Source of the DNA: Rhynchopus sp. YZ270_cl-10
Taxonomy: Eukaryota > Euglenozoa > Diplonemea > Diplonemida > Diplonemidae
Assembly (NCBI GenBank): GCA_964035575.1
Contig: OZ037850.1
Location: forward strand, 310,001 to 374,000
Direction of reading: 5' to 3'
Length of the DNA stretch: 64,000 bases
Made by a program: the position numbers and the translations under genes. Under the pieces are notes generated by a model that saw only the letters and a list, made by a program, of their open reading frames with translations, was not told the DNA's origin and searched no databases. Each line of letters starts with the position of its first letter. Positions within the stretch are counted from its first letter, which is position 1. Positions 41,632 to 51,842 of this stretch are shown here, piece by piece.

Positions 41632-42038
41632 TCAAGTCGCATACTTCCTAACAAAAGTTAAATGGCAACCAGGAAAAGGGTTGTGCCCACAACAACAACA
41701 ACAAAACCACCTATCTTCAAGGTGAAGGAGACGAAATGCTCGTCTAAACCAACTTCCCTTCAGGAAAAGAAAAAAGAAAGCCACCTATTCTAAGACGATC
41801 CTGAACATCTCTCGGTCGTCAATAAATAAAGTGAAGTTCATATATCCTGTGTATTAGGGGCCATGCATAAGGGGTGAAAAGTTGTGAAAAGTTGTGAAAA
41901 AAATGTCAAAAAAGTTGCAATGAGACCCCCCTGAATGAGCCAGTATTGGCTGTTCCTTCCTCTCTCCCTCAATTTCACGCGTTCAGAATTCTCAAGGAGA
42001 TTGCTTGCATTGTTACGAAACAAAGAAAAGAAAAATAA

Positions 42039-42067
42039 GATGAATGTGCATCTCATACACAATCATC
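42039..42067 (+). repeat. B-type stem-loop
   Basis: GATGAATGTGCATCTCATAC then ACAATCATC. TGTG/CACA-type pairing partly kept; outer GATGA pairs with TCATC. Confidence 0.5.
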
Positions 42068-43139
42068 AAAAAAGTTGAATGATGCCTACCGGAGGTGGGT
42101 GGGCACCCGGAGGGGGTATTTCTAGGATTTCTGGATCGGACGCCCGCTTTTTTTCTAAGGATTTTTACATGAGGAATTATTTTTTGGTAAAAAAGTACTT
42201 TCCGAGCTTTCCCACCAGGCATTTTCCGGTTTGTGGTAGAGAGTACCTTCTCCTGCGCGGTTTGTGAGAAGCAAGATGGTATTATGCAGAATTATGCGGG
42301 GGTAAAATTCCTTAGAAAAAGATCGGGTCTTTTGTTTGTGCGCTCAAAGCCGGGAAAACAAAAAGGTGAAAAAATGTGTTAAACTGAAGTACGGTTGTTG
42401 TGGTTAATTGAGTACTCAAAGAAAACAAGCAAGCTTCTGTTTTTTTCAATCCGTTTTGTTTGCCCTGCAGCGCTGCCTCCAATCTTTTTAGAATTGACAA
42501 CAAGTTGTTTTATCAAAAAAAAGTTCGGCTTTAAAACCTGGCCCCGAGCTCCCGGTTTAGAATCAGGCCTGATGCGTACACATCATGAAGAAAAAAGCCT
42601 CCGTTTTCATGGAAAGAGCGAGATACAATATTGGGGGGGAAAACCCCCCCATCCCCAATGACTTCCCCCCATCCCTAAAACCCCCCTAAAAATGTAAAAT
42701 AAACAGAACGAACCGACTGAACAATGGGTAAGGGAGAGAAAATTTGAATCGGGAGTTACTGCACGACCCAAAAAAAAAAAAAAAAAAAAAGTTTTTTTCT
42801 TGAAATACAAAAAAAAGGCCCTTTTCGTGACTGTGCACCTTTGGTGCGTGAGCAGTACACTGACGGGGTGCCACCGGAGGGAGGTGGACCCGGAGAATAG
42901 TAAGAACGGTGGGTCATAGAAAGTTATTTTCGTTTGACTACACAATCCTCCTGTATTAGGTGTGATTGTGGTACCATTAGAACTATTTCTCAGCAAAAAT
43001 TGTTGGACAAAAAAAAAATGCACGCATGGTTATTTGAATGATAAGTGAATTGTGAAAACACTTTAAAATCAAAACCGGAGGGGAGAGAGCAAAACAAAAA
43101 ACAAAAAAAGCAAAAAAAAAAAAAAAACTGTAGTTGTTG

Positions 43140-43195
43140 ATGCAGGCACCTCCGACTGACCCACGTACGATGCCAGTCATCCGGATGAAAGCACA
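43140..43195 (+). repeat. G-type dispersed module
   Basis: ATGCAGGCACCTCCGACTGA, CCCACGTACGATGCCAGTC, CCGGATGAAAGCAC. One base differs from 32428-32483, so the two copies separated recently or are under constraint. Confidence 0.7.
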
Positions 43196-43833
43196 AAAAA
43201 TAGCACACAGAAGGTAGAGTTAATGACTTCCAAATCCTCAAAGAAAGGGGGAAAAAAGAGTGATTGATTTGTATCAGTGGAGAATGTTTACACTCAACAA
43301 AACCAAGTTTCCACACAAAAGCCGGGTAAGAACCCTCTTTTTTTGTGAATGTGTGAAACTGGAGTCACATTGGTAACGTGGTTTCAATACAGAAACCAAT
43401 AGAGTGAATTCGCTCCTTTTTTGCCCAATCGCACTGCCCACGTATCTTGTATCAATTACACAAATGGTAACCAAACGCGAACATGCTTTCTAACACTTTT
43501 GAACACATTTGACATGAAATACGCGAATTGCAATGGCAGAATAAATGTGCCGGTTTTTAAAATGAATTGAAGGATTTCCGGATGAGAACAGTGAAACGTT
43601 GTTTTTATTTGAATCGAAGTTTCATTAGGCCTTCATGCCCCTGAGTTCACAATGCTTGGGAAACAAACCCTTCACAATTTCTCAATCCATCCCAAGCAAC
43701 AATTAAAAACGGACTTCATTTTTTTTTACACCCCACTCCCCCTTTTTCCCCCCCAATTTTTTTTTACCTCATTTGATCTGAAACTAAGGGCAGCTCACCT
43801 CCCTCAAATTGACTTTCCATTTTATTTTTTGTT

Positions 43834-43888
43834 GAAAACTTGTATTAGTGCAGACTAATAGACACCCCGAGGATGAGCTCCATTATAC
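43834..43888 (+). repeat. D-type dispersed hairpin module
   Basis: GAAAACTTGTATTAGTGCAG to GAGGATGAGCTCCATTATAC. Ends within 6 nt of the stop codon of the EGF-like gene. Confidence 0.6.
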
Positions 43889-43893
43889 CTTTT

Positions 43894-45765
43894 TCATTCT
43901 TCTTCATCTCTTGGGACGGGCGCATCGACAGCACCATAGGAGTTGCGGTTGATGTTCTGTGGGCTGCGGTGGACTCCAGTAGCTTTCCCTCCTCTTCCTC
44001 CACGGCACATGCGGTACACCACGAGAAGCAGCACCACCACCCCGACACCAGCCACGGCAGCAACGATTGTGTAGTACATCTTCCAATGCCAACCGGAGGA
44101 CATTTTGCTAGGTGCGGAACGGCATCCTCCTGAGCCTTGAACACCTTCGTCACATGTCTCACCATCTCCGCAGGTACATGGTTTGCAGAAGATTCCGTAG
44201 GAGCCGTCTGAGCAGGATAGGCAGAGCCCGGTACCGTTTTCGCCACCGTCGCAAACGCCGTTCTCGCAGAGGCAAGGGAAGCATGAGTCCTTGTAGGTGC
44301 GGTAGTTGCAGCGGCAGGAGCCGTTGTGGTAGGGCCCGTCATAGCAAGCGCCGGTGGAGCCGCCGCCGTGGACACATTCGCATTGGTCTGTGCAGGTGGC
44401 GCCTGCCCAGCCAGGCTTGCATGCAGAGCATTGTTTGCCGAAGTTTGACATATTAAAGTTGATGACAATCGCAGTGTCGTTCACATTGTTCAAAGCAGAG
44501 CAAGGGTTCTCACCCGAGCAGGTAAGATAGGCGCCGATCCAGACGCCGTAGTCAATAGGCTCGTCGGAGGGAATGCCGATGCTGCCTGCGTAGGGCCCGA
44601 TCGTCATAGTGCGGAGGAGCATATCACGGTTGGTGTCGACCTCAGAGAAGTGGATCGAAATGAGCTCCACATCCTGCACCTCAAAGAAGCGGAGAAAGAT
44701 ACGCTCCAACGGATGCTGGTTGTTTGTGTTGTAGCCGAGGACCAAGGAGACCTCGTTGTCCTGGGAGGTGTCGGCAGCGTCGATTCTGTTGTGAGGCATC
44801 ACGATGACGTCCCATTCGCGTGCAACGTCGACCTGGAATTGTGAGTTGGGTCCAAGCAGCTCGCCGGTGTCAGTGGAAAGCAAGGAGAGGTAGCCGCGTG
44901 CAAGAAGAACAACGTTGGTGGTGATGTCCTTCTTCACGAGGTCCACAATGATGCGGATAGGGATGGGCTGCTCCCGCTCCTCCCAGATGAGGGTTTGGTT
45001 GAAGAGGGTGTCCTGGAAGGTGATGCCTTCCGTCCAGTTCAGCTTTACAAGCCACCCCCGATCCGCACCCTCTGCCTGTGCGGCAATGTAGGCGTACGTC
45101 TCATTGGACCCGGGCACGTCTTCGATCTTGATGGAAGCGCGGTGGCGGCTCACCCCCGTCCAGTTCCACCAGGACACATCAAAACCAATGGTGTCGAGCA
45201 GCACCCCATCGTCGCTCAGCTGGTCGAGGTACAGCACTGAGTCCACGTTGTTCCCGCAGTACCCAATAGTGACCACACCCATCCGCGAGGGGGCGATCGT
45301 CTGCGCAAAGCGCGCGCTGTTGCACACCGTGTCCACAGGGGACTCGTACGTCCAGAGGCGCTCCACGCTCTGCGTGTCCACCTTCGTCACCACCCCAGCC
45401 CCAGCAAGGTACTCCGACTCCGACTGGTTCACCAAAAATGGGTTCGCAGCACCCACGCTGTAGATGGACCCGGCGGGCACAGGGACCTGCACAGAGGAGT
45501 CGCCCACAGTGTCGTTGGTGCGTCCGCCGAAGGACTGCATCTGCTCGTAGGAGAACCCACACGAGGCTGCCAGCGTCACGTTCTCACCCATCTGCAGCTT
45601 GTGGATGAACGTCGGCACACAGGTGTAGTGTGACCCCTCGCCACGTGGGTGCCACTCAGTGCGCCATGCCTCTTGGGGGCCCTCGCTGAGGCAGTTGCTT
45701 GCGGAGGAGGAGAGTGATATATATGAAGCAAACACGACCACCCGCGTCACGTCAAGGTGTCGCAT
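43894..45765 (-). CDS. Type I membrane protein with EGF/laminin-like Cys-rich region
   Basis: 623 aa, single exon. Start chosen at MRHLDVTRVVVFASYISLSS, which forms a signal peptide; an in-frame ATG upstream would hide it. A large extracellular beta-rich domain (about 30-440) has several N-glycosylation sites (NVT, NDT, NWT, NQT). Then follows a Cys-rich stem: CSACKPGWAGATC, CECVHGGGSTGAC and four further units with C-x-C spacing of EGF/laminin-EGF type. One transmembrane helix lies at about 571-593 (IVAAVAGVGVVVLLLVVYRM), then a basic cytoplasmic tail of about 30 residues ending RDEEE. It is probably a surface adhesion or receptor protein; the ectodomain family is not recognised. A D-type hairpin abuts its 3' end. 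Confidence 0.8.
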   Translation of the reverse strand: MRHLDVTRVVVFASYISLSSSASNCLSEGPQEAWRTEWHPRGEGSHYTCVPTFIHKLQMGENVTLAASCGFSYEQMQSFGGRTNDTVGDSSVQVPVPAGSIYSVGAANPFLVNQSESEYLAGAGVVTKVDTQSVERLWTYESPVDTVCNSARFAQTIAPSRMGVVTIGYCGNNVDSVLYLDQLSDDGVLLDTIGFDVSWWNWTGVSRHRASIKIEDVPGSNETYAYIAAQAEGADRGWLVKLNWTEGITFQDTLFNQTLIWEEREQPIPIRIIVDLVKKDITTNVVLLARGYLSLLSTDTGELLGPNSQFQVDVAREWDVIVMPHNRIDAADTSQDNEVSLVLGYNTNNQHPLERIFLRFFEVQDVELISIHFSEVDTNRDMLLRTMTIGPYAGSIGIPSDEPIDYGVWIGAYLTCSGENPCSALNNVNDTAIVINFNMSNFGKQCSACKPGWAGATCTDQCECVHGGGSTGACYDGPYHNGSCRCNYRTYKDSCFPCLCENGVCDGGENGTGLCLSCSDGSYGIFCKPCTCGDGETCDEGVQGSGGCRSAPSKMSSGWHWKMYYTIVAAVAGVGVVVLLLVVYRMCRGGRGGKATGVHRSPQNINRNSYGAVDAPVPRDEEE

Positions 45766-46254
45766 GGTGCTGAGGTGTGATGTGATCTTCCCTGTGTGGT
45801 TGGCGGTGGTGGTGGTGGGATACAACAGCGAATGGTAGCTCTTTCACAGTGCAAAGCGAACTGGGTCTTTTTTTTTCTGAAATATCTACTTACAGGAGAA
45901 GAGGAAGTGAAAGCGGGAGGGGAGGGAAAAGGCACGTAAAGACACATCAGAGATGAAGCGACAACTCGCCAACATCACACTGTGGAGGGGTCTATAAAAC
46001 ACCCGTCCCTTGGATGTGGACAAACACTCTTTTTCCCGAGGCCGGTACTGGTGAGGGAAGAAAGGGAAGTCCACACTCACAAAATAAAGAAAACTTGAAA
46101 GATGGCTTGTGTCTCTCATGCATAAAGCTCTGTGATTAACCTAAAATTCAGGTAAGGAGGAAAAGTCCTCCAAAAGTACAAAGTCTAGGAAGGTCTAAGT
46201 AAAGTTGTCTATTGTCTAATACGTCAAATGTCATTTTGACACATCGTTTATTCT
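45766..46254. other. Spacer, leader of the EGF-like gene and B-like hairpins
   Basis: Holds the untranslated leader with ATATTTCAG about 110 nt before the ATG and a degenerate B-type hairpin near 46097-46125. No gene. A further B-type copy lies at 46412-46441 in the probable last intron of the next gene. Confidence 0.45.
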
Positions 46255-49200
46255 TTATCGCTTACTCTCATTCATTCGTTCCTTCTGGTTCTAAGAAATG
46301 CCGTCACATCCGTCTTGAAATACCCATGTCGGGAATGCGTTCCTGTGGAGTTTGTGTCATATAATATTATGCGATACTAAGGCTTGTGATTAATCATCAG
46401 AAAAATTGAAAGATGAATGTGCCCTACCCAACGTGCACACCCACGGAAATTACGTTGTGGATTGATGATGTTTGCATATTTGGAGGAATGTGTCCCATGG
46501 TGACCGGTGCTCCACCTCCACACGTTATATGAGGGGCAAGGATTGCATCTTGAACACCCAAGGCGTGTTGTCATACCGCTAGCGCATTCCGTTCGGAGAT
46601 GACCTTCAGCATTTCGAGTCTGAGCTCTCTGTTCTCGTCTGCCTGCTCCTCTACCAAGGCTGCTGTCCGCTTGCGCTCGTCTTCTGCGACACGTTTGTGC
46701 TCCTCACGTGCATGGTGCAGGGCTTGTATCTCGCGCGCTGCGATGCGCATAGCGTCCTTGTGTTCTTCACCCTCATGCTTCTTCGCCTCAAGCTCCGTCT
46801 TCGCATCCTTCAGCGACGCTGCCACACGGCGCCACTTCGCCGCCACAGAACGTTGTCCCTCCTTCGCCTCCGCAAGCTCACCCTCCAGCAGCGCGTGTCG
46901 CTCCTCCTGCTGCTGTGAGATGGCCGCCAGCCCAAGCAGCTCCTGCACACGGCGCTGCAAGGAGGCTGAGTCTGACGCAAACTTGTCGAGCTTCTGCTCA
47001 CGCGAATGCACTTCCTCTGTGAGGCGCGAGACCTGGTCTGTTGCGATCTGCAGCTCCTGCTCCAAGAGCGTGTTCGCAAGCTGCAGCTGCTTCGTGTGAG
47101 AGTCGCTGCTCGTGACCAAGGCAGACTCGCGGTATGTACGCGACTCTGCTGCATCTGCACGTGCACGCGCCTCGCTGAGCTGTGCGTCCAGCATGTGCAT
47201 CTGCTCGCGCTGCACGTTGAGCTGCTCGGAGTCGGCCACAAGACGCAGGTTCTCTGCCTGGAGGGAGCGGTGTGCCACTTCAAGCACCTCCAGGCGTTCG
47301 CGTGCGTCGTGCAGTGCTGCCACTGCCTCGTCGTGTGCCGCCACATTCACGCGACACGGCTCCGCACTCGGTGAGATCGCAAGACTCGCACCACGCGACT
47401 CACTGCGCTCCCGCGACCTTGTCTGGCTCACCTCCCTCAACAACTCGGTGATCTCGACACGCGCAGTGTGCACCTGCGTCTCCATCGCCTGCTTATCGTT
47501 GTGGGTGTTCTGTGTGGTGTAGTGTGGTGCATATGTCAGGACGAAGTGCCCCATACCTGGATGGTGTTCTGCAGGCCTGCGATCTTCTCCTCAGCCCTCG
47601 CCAGTTCGGAGTAGAGATGCTCCACTTCGGTTGCGGTCAGGTCCAGCCCCTGCAAGATGTGGTGTTTAGGAACCTAACGCAAAACGCTAAATATAAAACA
47701 ATACCTTCCGCTTTGAATCCCGCAGCACCTCCATCTCCTGCACCACGTGGACGTGCTTCGTCGCAAGCTCTTGGTGCAGGGTGATGACGCTCTGCAGCTC
47801 GTTTTGGAGCTGCGGCATTTCGACGCTTATTTTTTGTGTATTTTCTACGTCGCGGTGGGCAAGCTTTGTGACCTCGGCGTTTGCCTTTGCAAGCGCAGCA
47901 CGGAGCGAGGCGAGCTCATTCTTATGCGCATCAGTCTGCAACTCGAGCTGCGTCAAGGTGATGTTCAGGTCCTGCTCTGTGTTGGAATGCGCCTCCTTCT
48001 CCTTCTCCAGCGCCACCTCCACAGCACCCATACCCACACGCACCGCTTCATGCTGCGCCAACAGCCCTTGGTACTGCACATTCAACTCCTCATACCGATC
48101 GTCCGCCGACTTGAGCGCATCCTCAACTGACTCCTGCAGCTGCAACACCTGCCCCACACTCTCCGTAATCTTTCTATGCGCCTCTCCATTAACCGTGGAA
48201 AGCATCTCTTCTCTGGTCTGCGCGAGACGCTCGACTTCGCTTTCTAGCTCAAGCACCTTTTCGTCTTGCTGCGTCTTTTCGTGGGTAGACACTTCGAGCT
48301 GCATTTCCATTTGCCGGAATTGAGCAAGCGCGGCTGCTGTCGTTGCGAGCTCTGCACTGAGCTCTTCGAGCGCTGCCCGCTTTTCTGCTGCATCTCTTTG
48401 CGCTGCGATGAGCTCGTCGGAGAGTTGCTTGCTGTTCACAGCCTCGATGTCGGCAGCGTCTTTGCAGCGGCCTGCTATGGCGCGGAGCTCGGTGTTGTGT
48501 GTCTCGAGTAGTTGCCGTGCTTCCACCTCCTTCGCAGACATCTCCGCAGCAACGCGCCGCTCTGCCTGCAGCTCTAACTCCATCTCCGCCACCTTCCCCT
48601 GCAGCCCCGCAAGAGCACTCCCCTCCCGCCACACCACACCCCCATGCTCCAACACCGCCCCAGCCTCATCCTCACGGTACACCACCGCCTCCTTCCTCGT
48701 CACCTTAAACACCGCCTTCGACAGACACTCCTCCTCAATGCCGTTCTGTTTGAAAAGCTCGGTCGCAATGTCATAATCGCTTTTGGTTGCCTGCAGGTCC
48801 GTGATTGCGTCGACTAAGTTGGTGTCATTGGCGAAGAGATTGCTGAGGGTAGCAATGTGCTGTTTATGTTCGGATAAAGCTGATATTTCTGTGTGAAGCA
48901 CTTCGTTCTGTCCTTTTTCAGCTTGGAGGGTGTCTTTGAGAGAGAGAAGCTCGGATTCTAGATCACATAGGGTTTTGTGGTGGTCGGCACGCAGGGTGTC
49001 TAGCTCGGTTTGGAGGGTATCTGCACGGTGTCTTTCTTCTTCTGCTTGTTCACGGTGGACTTGAACCTCGCGTACTACGGCGTTGTTGTTGTTCATGACT
49101 GCGCTCATGACGTCCTGCATGTTGCGATCCTCATTTAAGGTGTTCAACTCGCTCGGGGCAGACTCCATGCTCTCTTCCACATTCGGCACCATAGGGAGGA

Positions 49201-51154
49201 ACCCCTCCACCACCCCCTTCTTCTCTGCAAACACGCCACCCACATCGACCAAATGCCATTCGCAGAAAAAACTCAGCAATTCCTGCGCCGTCACCCATTG
49301 CGCGTCTATGGAAACATCACCTTGCGACATCACAGGGCACCATACCAAATACAGTGCACCGTTCTCTGTGTTCGCTACGCTGTGCAGTGCGTAGACGGTT
49401 CCGATGTCGTTAAGCCTGGAGGCTGCGGAGGGGAGGGGGAGGAGGAGTTGAAGGTGCCCTGCTGCAGATGCTGCGGTTAGCGCGGGGAGTGCGGTTTCTT
49501 GCAAGGCAAAGGGGACGACCCGCGCGTTTGGGACTATCATGGCAACTGTTGCGGCTAGGGTGCTGCGGTTTCGCTCTAAGGCGGTGTAGCCACCTTGCTG
49601 CTTTGCGTATGCCTTCTCTGCAAGCATTATCCAAAGCTGTGATGGTCCAGCGGAGGCATGCAGTGCACACCCATCCACAGAAGGGAACAACGTATCCACC
49701 AACACCACTGCCCCTCCCAGATGCACCACCGCATGCCCCTCCATAACATCAACAGTGTTCTCCGGAACAACCGTTCTCGGGTCACCAAGCAAACACAATA
49801 CACCAAGAAACAGACGGTCGCTCTGCACTCCACTAACAATCCCAAAGGCTACCCTTTCTTCTTGATGAACCGATCCGTGGTTGACACGAACCCAAGAGCA
49901 GGTTTCTGTTGGGGGAAAGGTGGTGTCGACAAACGGAATGCTGTGCGCGACAGCAGTGCGCACTGCGGCAGAAGGGTCCAGCATGGGGTCGACATCGGCA
50001 GCGGAGAGAGCGGACAGCATTGCGGTGTGCTGTCTGTCTGATTCGGGCTCAGGGTTGCTTGGCACCGACATAACAGACGCACTACTGGAAGGCGGGCGTC
50101 CCATTGAGCCGTTTGACGTACCACTCCCTGCACGGGACACAGCTGTCGTTACATTCTGATGAGAACAGAACGAAGGAGGAGGAGACGGTGCCCTCGCATT
50201 CGCATGCTGTCTCGCAAACATTGGTGAAAGCTCTGGGTGTTTTGGAGGCGGGGGGCTTGGGTCCGGCATTTCCGATGGTGCACGGTCTGTTGATACCGAA
50301 CGGCGCTGTCTTGAGTAAGAATTTGCCGGGGTAGTGCCAGGGGAACCCAATGAAGGTAGTGCAATGGAAGGGTGTTGTGGACCGAGAACAGTTAAATTAA
50401 ACTCTGCCCAAGAGATTTCACGGTCGTCGCCACTGCCGCAAGAATGGAAGAGACGTTGCAAGTGGTTGTCTTCTCCGTTGCTGCTTTCGTCGCAGAAAAG
50501 ACTGCGGATATCTTCGTCAGTTTGGAGACAGTGCAGGAGTGCGGAGCGCGTGGCTGCCCCGTTCCCGCTGTGAACAATTCGGTCGTAGAGAGTGCGGACG
50601 CGGTCAACAGTAAGCTGTTTCGGGTGGTGGGTGTGACTGCGTAGCTCCCCTTCACGTCTCTCCAAGTCGTCCTCCTTTTCACGTATCCTGCGCGTCTCTT
50701 CACGCATTTTGTTTGCAATAAGGTCGATCTGCTCCGACCTCCGATCAACACCCTCCAACTTCAACTCTAATTCCCTGCATTTTATCGAATCTTGCGCAGC
50801 CTGCCGAGCAATCTCTTCTTTGTCAGCTTCGACGCGTTCAAGCTTGTTGTGCATGGAGGACATCAGCTGTGCGATGCGGTCTGCAGTCGCAGCAGTGCGT
50901 TCGACTCTAACCTGCGCTTGCAGGCTTCCGCGACGGCGTGGTGTACTGTGCCGGCTGGACGGTGCTGGTGCGGAGGTGGCCCAAGAGAATTGTGTCCCAA
51001 ATGAGGCATTTGTCGACCCACTACCACCTCGGTCATCCATGAGCGGAGGTGGGGAGGGGAGGCTGTTGGGGGTGTGGGATTGGGATGAAAGAAGGACAGA
51101 GACGAGACCACCTAAAGGTGAAGAGCAAGACGCTCTTGATAAGGGCAGATCCAT
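46255..51154 (-). CDS. Long coiled-coil protein with degenerate calpain-like domain
   Basis: Exons 51154-47705, 47649-47557 and 47509-46577 join in phase 0 (donors GTATTG, GTATGG; acceptors TTGCAG, ACACAG). The third exon ends at GTATGA: either it stops there (TGA at 46571) or, as with every other GTATG here, it splices to a short last exon at 46290-46255 (NQKERMNESKR). About 1500 aa. Coiled coil near the N-terminus is followed by disordered sequence. A calpain-like protease domain at about 400-640 starts with IPFVDTTFPP and contains LWIMLAEKAYAKQQGGY. The catalytic Cys region reads SDRLFLGVL and the His/Asn regions are replaced, so it should be inactive. Then about 850 residues of coiled coil. 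Probably a structural, perhaps cytoskeletal, protein. Confidence 0.8.
46412..46441 (+). repeat. B-type stem-loop, expanded loop
   Basis: GATGAATGTGCCCTACCCAA then CGTGCACACC. TGTGC pairs with GCACA; the loop is longer than usual. Lies within the probable last intron of the calpain-like gene. Confidence 0.5.
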
Positions 51155-51842
51155 GAGAGAATGAAGCTGGAGGACAACTTGCTGGAAGAGCCCCTCCACC
51201 TAGAAGGCCATTTTTTGCCAAACGCTGCAAGTTGATGATAAGTAAAGACATAGCATTTGGCGGGATCGGGTACAGCGTGCACGATACCGCTAAGTGGAGT
51301 GAAGAACGGTATGAGACGTGCTTGGAGTAGAGGGAGGAAGGGGGAGGGGGAGAGAGAGAGAGAAGAAATTGGGGAAACTTTGGGGAAACTTCGGCTTCTT
51401 TATGAAAAACATTTTTGTTGTTGCTTTTTTTTTTGCTATTTTTTTTATTTGATAGCTGACACTACTTTATTGCCATCATCTCTAACACTTTTGCTAGATA
51501 ACCCCAAAAAGGTGGCCAAAAAAGGGGCTCTTTTTAGATATACCAAAGGAACATAACAAAATGGCATACACAGGAAATCTTCAAAATGAGACTAGCCCAT
51601 GAGGGTGGTTTCTTTATGGGATTTCCATATCCCATATGCCCTCATTGAGAGGACACCTCTCAGGAGCAAGGCGTCTGTTCGCGACAAAAAAAAAAAACTA
51701 TTGTGATGCTAGACTTTTCTTTTTTTTGTATCTCTCATTCCTTTTTGATCTGCACACTGTGTGGTTACCTTCTTATTTTGCACTTGGATGGTATACTCCT
51801 TTCCCCACCCCCAACCCGGTTTTTTGTTTTAAAACTCGAGAA
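51155..51842. other. Spacer, no supported gene
   Basis: The right part (51300-51842) is homopolymer-rich with no module or protein-like frame. The left part is leader of the calpain-like gene, with a CCTTCTAG acceptor-like site near 51200. Confidence 0.5.

Larger units (their letters stand above)
38478..43893. other. 5.4-kb spacer with repeats, an inverted-repeat element and possible exons
   Basis: Possible coding scraps lie at 38540-38640 (acceptor CTTCTCTAG, then a Cys-rich frame) and at 38817-38876 (minus strand, RGKSITEDLFIAFIGS before TGA), but no gene could be built. A (39953-39983), F (40150-40189), B (42039-42067), C (near 42800), G (43140-43195) and D (43834-43888) modules and a 642-bp inverted-repeat element (40990-41631) are present. 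The remainder is homopolymer-rich. Confidence 0.5.

Noticed and set aside
51154-51199. Start of the calpain-like protein at 51199
   Set aside because: That position is GTG, not ATG, next to an acceptor-like CTTCTAG; the first in-frame ATG is at 51154. An upstream coding exon cannot be excluded.
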